NCBI GenBank assembly: GCA_016462305.1
Contig: JAEMTM010000014.1
Span: 11,884-23,052 of the forward strand
Reading direction: 5' to 3'
Source: Sphingomonadaceae bacterium
GTDB lineage: Bacteria > Pseudomonadota > Alphaproteobacteria > Sphingomonadales > Sphingomonadaceae
DNA length: 11,169 nucleotides
Part shown: positions 7,648-11,169 of the stretch, one piece after another
Position numbering within the stretch: the first letter of the stretch is position 1
Layout of the letters: each line of letters opens with the position of its first letter
Position numbers and translations under genes: made by a program
Notes under the pieces: model-generated
What the model was told of the DNA's origin: nothing
The model's input: the letters and a program-made list of their open reading frames with translations, nothing else
Database searches by the model: none

Positions 7648-8205
7648 TCACTGGCTCAGGATTTCCTTTTCCTTGTGCGCCGCCGCCTCATCGACCGCCT
7701 TGATCATTTCATCGGTCATTTTCTGGACTTCAGTTTCCAGCCTTTTGCGGTCATCTTCACTGATTTCCTTCTTATTCTCATCGGTCTTCAGCGCGTCATT
7801 GGCATCGCGGCGCACGTTGCGAATCGCAATTTTTGCTTTTTCCGCATATTGACCCGCCAGCTTTGCAAGTTCCTTGCGGCGTTCTTCGGTCAAATCGGGG
7901 ATAGGCAGACGCAGTGTCTGGCCATCGGTAATCGGGTTCAGGCCCAAGCCTGCCGAACGAATGGCCTTTTCCACTGGCGTCACATTGGACCGGTCCCATA
8001 TCTGCACCGACAGCAGACGCGGCTCTGGCGCGCTGACGGTTGCAACTTGGCTCAACGGCATGAGTGATCCATATACTTCCACCACCACAGGATCGAGCAA
8101 GGTCACATTGGCGCGGCCCGTGCGCAAGCCCGAAAGATCGCTTTTGAATGAATCGACCGCGCCCTTCATGCGGCGCTCTACATCGGTTTTGTCATATTGC
8201 GGCAT
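7648..8205 (-). CDS. frr: Ribosome recycling factor
   Basis: This encodes 185 residues of RRF, which with EF-G splits post-termination ribosomes into subunits. The length equals the standard 185. Conserved blocks are LRTGRA (27-32), VEVYGSLMPLSQVA (42-55), PVEKAI (77-82), LTEERRKEL (105-113) and NVRRDAND (130-137), the last carrying the arginines that contact 23S rRNA. The two-domain layout (long helices at 1-30 and 105-185 around the small beta domain) is intact. The ATG starts 3 bases after the pyrH stop. Its AAGGA ribosome site lies within the last pyrH codons, so the two genes are tightly coupled. Confidence 0.98.
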   Translation of the reverse strand: MPQYDKTDVERRMKGAVDSFKSDLSGLRTGRANVTLLDPVVVEVYGSLMPLSQVATVSAPEPRLLSVQIWDRSNVTPVEKAIRSAGLGLNPITDGQTLRLPIPDLTEERRKELAKLAGQYAEKAKIAIRNVRRDANDALKTDENKKEISEDDRKRLETEVQKMTDEMIKAVDEAAAHKEKEILSQ

Positions 8206-8208
8206 GGA

Positions 8209-8934
8209 TCAGTTTCCTTCGCTTGTTACCACAGTTGAAGTGCCGCTTCCGTCGAGCACTTTCAATATATTGCCCTGCTCGCGGATGGAAAAGACCACGA
8301 TTGGAATATTGTTGTCCCGGCACAAAGATACCGCGCTGGCATCCATAACCTTCAGATTATCTGCCAAGACACGATCATAACTTAATGTTTCATAACGTTT
8401 TGCCGTTGCCACCTTTTTCGGATCGGCGTCATATACGCCATCGACCGATGTGCCTTTGAACAGCGCGTCGCACTGCATTTCGGCGGCACGTAACGCAGCG
8501 CCGCTATCCGTTGTAAAAAATGTTGCGCCCACGCCAGCCGCAAAAATGACAATGCGCCCCTTTTCCAAATGCCGTTCCGCACGGCGACGAATGACCGGTT
8601 CGCAAACCTTGTCCATCTCAATCGCGGATTGAACCCGGGTCGGCACGCCAAGCTGTTCCAGCGCGTTTTGCATTGCGAGCGCGTTCATGACGGTGGCCAG
8701 CATACCCATATAGTCGGCCTGCGCGCGGTCCATGCCTTTGGCAGCACCAGCCATACCCCGGAAGATATTGCCGCCGCCGATAACGAGGCACAGTTGCAAG
8801 CCAGTATCCTGCGCCGCCTTCACTTCTTCGGCCACGCGTGCAACGGTATCTGGGTCAATGCCATAGGCCTGATCCCCCATAAGCACTTCGCCTGAAAGTT
8901 TCAGCAATATGCGGCGATAGCCGTGCGCGCTCAT
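8209..8934 (-). CDS. pyrH: Uridylate kinase (UMP kinase)
   Basis: This encodes 241 residues of PyrH, the hexameric amino-acid-kinase-fold enzyme that phosphorylates UMP to UDP and responds to GTP and UTP. Conserved blocks are RRILLKLSGEVL (7-18), VIGGGNIFRG (51-60), MGMLATVMNALAMQ (76-89), TTDSGAALRAAE (141-152), DGVYDADP (165-172) and LKVMDASA (194-201). The block normally reading GTGNPFF reads GVGATFF (134-140), so the Thr and Asn that contact UMP in E. coli (Thr138, Asn140) are Val135 and Ala137. The open frame continues upstream to 9030, but the ATG at 8932-8934 is preceded by GGGGGA at proper spacing and gives the normal N-terminus, while the extension has no family resemblance. A candidate promoter lies about 35 bases upstream. 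Confidence 0.96.
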   Translation of the reverse strand: MSAHGYRRILLKLSGEVLMGDQAYGIDPDTVARVAEEVKAAQDTGLQLCLVIGGGNIFRGMAGAAKGMDRAQADYMGMLATVMNALAMQNALEQLGVPTRVQSAIEMDKVCEPVIRRRAERHLEKGRIVIFAAGVGATFFTTDSGAALRAAEMQCDALFKGTSVDGVYDADPKKVATAKRYETLSYDRVLADNLKVMDASAVSLCRDNNIPIVVFSIREQGNILKVLDGSGTSTVVTSEGN

Positions 8935-8968
8935 ATAGTCCCCCGTCCCGATACAATAATGGCGCCCA

Positions 8969-8997
8969 GCTATAGGAGCCACGCGCCACATCGCCAA
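8969..8997 (-). promoter_or_regulatory. Candidate sigma-70-type promoter for pyrH and downstream genes
   Basis: On the minus strand, TTGGCG (8992-8997) and TATAGC (8969-8974) are separated by exactly 17 bases. With flanking bases these read CTTGGC and CTATAG, close to the alphaproteobacterial CTTGAC/CTATAT pattern. Transcription would begin near 8962, giving a leader of about 28 bases before the pyrH ATG. The -35 touches the base of the hairpin at 8998-9028. Each hexamer differs from the E. coli consensus at two positions, so strength is uncertain. Confidence 0.4.
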
Positions 8998-9028
8998 GGC
9001 TTTATCCCCGCCAGACGACGGGGAAGCC
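8998..9028 (-). other. GC-rich hairpin after tsf
   Basis: The inner stem pairs CCCCGTC with GGCGGGG (7 bp, one G-U in RNA) around a GTCT loop at 9006-9023. An outer GGCTT/AAGCC stem adds 5 bp after a 3-base bulge. It lies 9 bases after the tsf stop. No U-run follows, so it does not fit a classic Rho-independent terminator. It could stabilise the 3' end of the rpsB-tsf message or slow polymerase before pyrH. Confidence 0.5.
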
Positions 9029-9036
9029 AAGAATAT

Positions 9037-9963
9037 TTATGCGCCGACCGCAGCAGCGACTTCAGCCGCAAAGTCGGACACTTCCTTTTCGATGCCTTCA
9101 CCAAGCTGGAAGCGGGCATAGTCCTTCAACAATATGGGTTTGCCGGCTTCTTTAGCAGCGGCGGCGACCACGTCGGAAATGGCTGTCTTGCCGTCCATCA
9201 CAAATGGCTGGCTCAACAACGCATTTTCCTTGGCAAACTTCTTTACAGCGCCTTCAACCATCTTTTCGACAATATCGGCAGGCTTGCCGCTTTCGGATGC
9301 CTTTTCACGGGCAATGCCGCGCTCACGCTCAAGCGTTTCGGCGTCAAGGCCGGTTTCGTCCAGCGACAGCGGGAATGCAGCGGCGATGTGCATCGCCAAT
9401 TGCTTACCAAGGCCATCCAGCGTCGCCGCGTCAGCTTCGCTTTCAAGCGCCACGAGAACGCCGATGCCGCCCATGCCCGGCGCCGCAGCGTTATGGACAT
9501 AAGAAACAACACGGCCATTGCTGACCGACAGCGACTTAACGCGGCGGATAACTTGGTTTTCACCGATGGTTGCAATGTTGTTGGTCAAACGTTCCTGAAC
9601 GGTTTCGCCATCGCCATAAGGCGCGGCCAAAACGGTTTCGGCTTCGTTGGCACCAAGGTTCAACGCAACGGTGCTGACCGCAGCAACGAATTCCTGAAAC
9701 TGTTCGTTTTTCGCAACGAAGTCGGTTTGGCTGTTGACTTCGATTGCCGTGCCCTTGGTGCCGTCTACAGCAACGCCGACAAGACCTTCGGCTGCGGTGC
9801 GGCTGGATTTCTTGGCGGCGGTGGCAAGGCCCTTGGCGCGCAGCAAGTCAACGGCGGCTTCGATATCGCCCTTGGTTTCTTCAAGCGCCTTTTTGGCGTC
9901 CATCATGCCAGCACCGGAAAGCTCACGCAGTTCCTTGACGGCTGAAGCGGTAATTGCAGACAT
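9037..9963 (-). CDS. tsf: Translation elongation factor Ts
   Basis: This encodes 308 residues of EF-Ts, the nucleotide-exchange factor that regenerates EF-Tu-GTP. The N-terminal UBA-like domain (about 1-50) carries LRELSGAGMMDAKKAL (12-27). TDFVAKN (80-86), the motif that intrudes beside the EF-Tu magnesium site, is intact. The core dimer-like domains follow to about 290. The loop after SYVH (154-157) is the expanded NAAAPGMGGIGVLV form rather than the E. coli form, a trait I associate with sphingomonads. The open frame reaches back to 10023, but that extension runs into the palindromic repeat. The ATG at 9961-9963 has AAAGGAC 6-8 bases ahead and gives the normal MSAITASAVKELRE start. It lies 153 bases after rpsB and is most likely cotranscribed with it. 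Confidence 0.98.
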   Translation of the reverse strand: MSAITASAVKELRELSGAGMMDAKKALEETKGDIEAAVDLLRAKGLATAAKKSSRTAAEGLVGVAVDGTKGTAIEVNSQTDFVAKNEQFQEFVAAVSTVALNLGANEAETVLAAPYGDGETVQERLTNNIATIGENQVIRRVKSLSVSNGRVVSYVHNAAAPGMGGIGVLVALESEADAATLDGLGKQLAMHIAAAFPLSLDETGLDAETLERERGIAREKASESGKPADIVEKMVEGAVKKFAKENALLSQPFVMDGKTAISDVVAAAAKEAGKPILLKDYARFQLGEGIEKEVSDFAAEVAAAVGA

Positions 9964-9992
9964 AAATTTGTCCTTTCGAATGTGGTTTGCGA

Positions 9993-10008
9993 GAGGCCAA
10001 TCGACCTC
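9993..10008 (-). other. Small hairpin in the tsf leader
   Basis: On the transcribed strand, GAGGTC pairs with GGCCTC (one G-U pair) around a GATT loop. It ends about 30 bases before the tsf ATG and does not cover the ribosome binding site. No U-run follows, so it is not a terminator. Confidence 0.35.
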
Positions 10009-10017
10009 ATTAAAGTT

Positions 10018-10107
10018 CGTCATCCCCGCGAAAGCGGGGATCCAACACCTGCGTTTACGATATATGCAAACGTCAGGGGTTGGGCCCCCGCATACGCGGG
10101 GGTGACG
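10018..10107. repeat. Inverted pair of palindromic interspersed (REP-like) repeats
   Basis: Two copies of one unit face each other. The left copy starts at 10018 with CGTCATCCCCGCGAAAGC. The right copy, read on the minus strand from 10107, starts CGTCACCCCCGCGTATGC. Both continue with GGGG, then CCAAC, CCTG and CGTTT, so the similarity spans about 45 bases per arm. Each copy has its own GC stem: ATCCCCGC/GCGGGGAT with a GAAA loop (10022-10041), and CCCCCGC/GCGGGGG with an ATAC loop (10085-10102). The whole 90 bases also form one large imperfect palindrome. The core is the widespread proteobacterial repeat whose translation gives the familiar artefact peptide VIPAKAGIQ. It lies inside the rpsB-tsf transcript and may protect or pause it. 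Confidence 0.85.
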
Positions 10108-10116
10108 ACAAATTGA

Positions 10117-10989
10117 TTACGCTTCTGCGGCAGCCTCTTCGGCTGTAGCAACTTCAGCAACAGGCGCGGCTTCTTCGGCAACAGGCGCAGCTTCTTCAGC
10201 AACAGGCGCGGCTTCTTCGGCCACTGGCGCAGCTTCTTCAACCAACGCCGGTTCAGCCGCTGGCTCAACTTCCGCCCCAAGGTCAATGCCCTTGGCAACC
10301 TTAGCGTTTACATTGCCCTTGGTTGCCGCAGTGGCAACGGCGTCGCAATACAAACGAATGGCGCGTGCGGCGTCATCATTTGCAGGAACGGGGAATGCAA
10401 TGCCGTCAGGCGATACGTTTGAATCGAGGATCGCGATCACGGGAATACCCAAAACATTGGCTTCCTTAATGGCGAGCTCTTCTTTGTTGGCGTCAACGAC
10501 GAACATGACATCAGGAATGCCGCCCATGTCGCGAATACCGCCAAGGCTCATTTCGAGCTTGTCGCGCTCGCGGGTCATTTGCAGGATTTCCTTCTTGGTG
10601 AAACCATGCGTGTCGCCCGAAAGCTGCTCTTCAAGCGTCTTAAGCTTCTTGATCGAGTTTGAAATAGTCTTCCAGTTGGTGAGCATACCGCCCAACCAGC
10701 GATGGTTGACGAAATGCTGACCCGATGCGCGGGCTGCATCGGCGATTGGGCCTTGTGCCTGACGCTTCGTGCCAACGAACAAAACCTTGCCGCCAGACGA
10801 AACGCTTTGGGCGACAAAATCGAGCGCACGTGCGAACAAGGGCACGGACTGCGACAAATCGAGAATGTGGATGCCGTTGCGCGCGCCGAAGATATACGGC
10901 TTCATACGCGGGTTCCAACGGTGTGTTTGGTGGCCGAAATGGGCCCCAGCTTCAAGCAAATGCTGCATGGTAACGACAGGTGCCGCCAT
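10117..10989 (-). CDS. rpsB: Small ribosomal subunit protein uS2
   Basis: This encodes 290 residues of ribosomal protein S2. The core (1-235) is typical: MQHLLEAGAHFGHQTHRWNP (8-27), YIFGARNGIHILDL (32-45), FVGTKRQAQ (71-79), HRWLGGMLTNW (96-106) and PDVMFVVDANKE (159-170). E. coli S2 has 241 residues; the extra C-terminal tail (about 238-290) is Ala/Glu/Pro/Val-rich and includes four EEAAPVA units (251-278). It is probably disordered and acidic. The ATG at 10987-10989 has a strong AAGGAG ribosome site 8 bases upstream. rpsB is the first gene of the operon and has a promoter in the 180-base region before it. In other bacteria S2 represses its own rpsB-tsf message; no known S2-binding motif could be confirmed here. 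Confidence 0.98.
   Translation of the reverse strand: MAAPVVTMQHLLEAGAHFGHQTHRWNPRMKPYIFGARNGIHILDLSQSVPLFARALDFVAQSVSSGGKVLFVGTKRQAQGPIADAARASGQHFVNHRWLGGMLTNWKTISNSIKKLKTLEEQLSGDTHGFTKKEILQMTRERDKLEMSLGGIRDMGGIPDVMFVVDANKEELAIKEANVLGIPVIAILDSNVSPDGIAFPVPANDDAARAIRLYCDAVATAATKGNVNAKVAKGIDLGAEVEPAAEPALVEEAAPVAEEAAPVAEEAAPVAEEAAPVAEVATAEEAAAEA
10156..10239 (-). repeat. Tandem 21-bp repeats encoding the S2 tail
   Basis: Four 21-bp units encode EEAAPVA. They alternate in silent positions, so the larger unit is 42 bp: bases 10153-10194 and 10195-10236 match at 40 of 42 positions. This shows recent duplication of a 42-bp block rather than four independent units. Copy number could change by slippage without shifting frame. 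Confidence 0.9.
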
Positions 10990-11033
10990 GGTACTTCTCC
11001 TTCCGGTTGAGCCTCTGGGAAACTAGAACGTCA

Positions 11034-11053
11034 CTATTGCCTGAAAGGCATAG
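11034..11053 (-). other. Hairpin in the rpsB 5' leader
   Basis: On the transcribed strand, CTATGCC and GGCAATAG pair (GCC/GGC and CTAT/ATAG with one bulged A) around a TTTCA loop. It lies about 45 bases before the rpsB ATG, downstream of the predicted transcription start. It could take part in autoregulation by S2, but no conserved leader motif was recognised. Confidence 0.35.
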
Positions 11054-11096
11054 ATCAGCACCGGTATGTGCGTTTCCCATGTGGAATGAGCGGGCC

Positions 11097-11123
11097 GTTA
11101 TAGTTGCGGCAGGGATTCGTCAA
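11097..11123 (-). promoter_or_regulatory. Promoter of the rpsB operon
   Basis: On the minus strand, TTGACG (11118-11123) matches the -35 consensus in five of six positions and TATAAC (11097-11102) matches the -10 in five of six. The spacer is short, 15 bases. The -10 is followed by CGGCCCGC, a GC-rich discriminator of the kind linked to ppGpp control of ribosomal genes. The predicted start near 11090 leaves a leader of about 100 bases before rpsB. Confidence 0.65.
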
Positions 11124-11169
11124 GCACCAATGCTTTTCTCGCGATGCAAAACCTGCGGCAGATGCATTG
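11124..11169. other. Sequence upstream of the rpsB promoter, no gene seen
   Basis: These last 46 bases carry no supportable coding region. CAATGC (11128-11133) and GCATTG (11164-11169) form a short inverted repeat 30 bases apart. It may be chance or an upstream terminator or operator; the window ends here, so it cannot be judged. Confidence 0.2.

Noticed and set aside
9006..9023. Rho-independent terminator after tsf
   Set aside because: The stem is strong but no run of U follows it, so it is recorded only as a hairpin.
8935..9030. N-terminal extension of pyrH by 32 residues
   Set aside because: It crosses the hairpin and candidate promoter, has no family resemblance, and the internal ATG has a good ribosome site.
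8923..9945. 340-residue open frame on the plus strand
   Set aside because: It lies opposite tsf and part of the pyrH start, has no recognisable domains, and mirrors the codon bias of the real genes.
9964..10023. N-terminal extension of tsf by 20 residues
   Set aside because: It begins in the repeat element and lacks a ribosome site, whereas the ATG at 9963 has AAAGGA well placed.
9734..10105. Plus-strand frame ending in a VIPAKAGIQ-type peptide
   Set aside because: That peptide is the familiar mistranslation of the palindromic repeat; the rest is antisense to tsf.

Overview
This window is ordinary core-genome DNA from an alphaproteobacterium. Every gene is on the minus strand, so the operon reads from the right edge to the left edge. 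The order is rpsB - tsf - pyrH - frr - uppS - cdsA - dxr - rseP - bamA - skp/ompH - fabZ, with fabZ cut off by the left edge. This is the classic translation, isoprenoid, phospholipid and outer-membrane-assembly cluster of proteobacteria. Several traits point to the Sphingomonadales: fabZ follows skp directly with no lpxD between them, the Skp homologue is long with an Ala/Pro-rich tail, BamA is enlarged with extended loops, and EF-Ts carries an expanded glycine/alanine loop. G+C looks to be in the mid-50s by eye, which suggests a lower-GC sphingomonad such as a Sphingorhabdus-like organism. The taxonomy is inference.

Right part (about 8200-11169): a strong promoter with a near-consensus -35, a TATAAC -10 and a GC-rich discriminator lies about 110-130 bases before rpsB (S2). 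The S2 tail is built of a duplicated 42-bp unit. The rpsB-tsf gap holds two copies of a palindromic interspersed repeat in inverted orientation, plus a small hairpin. The tsf-pyrH gap holds another GC-rich hairpin followed by a plausible second promoter. pyrH (UMP kinase) and frr (ribosome recycling factor) are 3 bases apart.

Middle part (about 3870-7610): uppS (undecaprenyl-PP synthase), cdsA (CDP-diacylglycerol synthase), dxr (MEP-pathway reductoisomerase) and rseP (site-2 protease) are packed tightly. There is an ATGA overlap at uppS/cdsA, a 4-base gap at cdsA/dxr and a one-base TAATG overlap at dxr/rseP, so translational coupling is likely. Dxr makes isoprenoid precursors, UppS turns them into the lipid carrier for envelope polymers, and CdsA makes the phospholipid precursor.

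Left part (1-3870): a 99-base gap with a hairpin separates rseP from bamA. bamA overlaps skp by ATGA, and skp is followed after 5 bases by fabZ. These cover outer-membrane protein insertion, periplasmic chaperoning and fatty-acid elongation.

No mobile element, CRISPR array, tRNA, rRNA or novel multigene system is visible, and no gap exceeds 300 bases. The points worth a second look are local: altered UMP-site residues in PyrH, an EF-hand-like loop inside Skp, the inverted repeat pair inside the rpsB-tsf transcript, and the missing lpxD.
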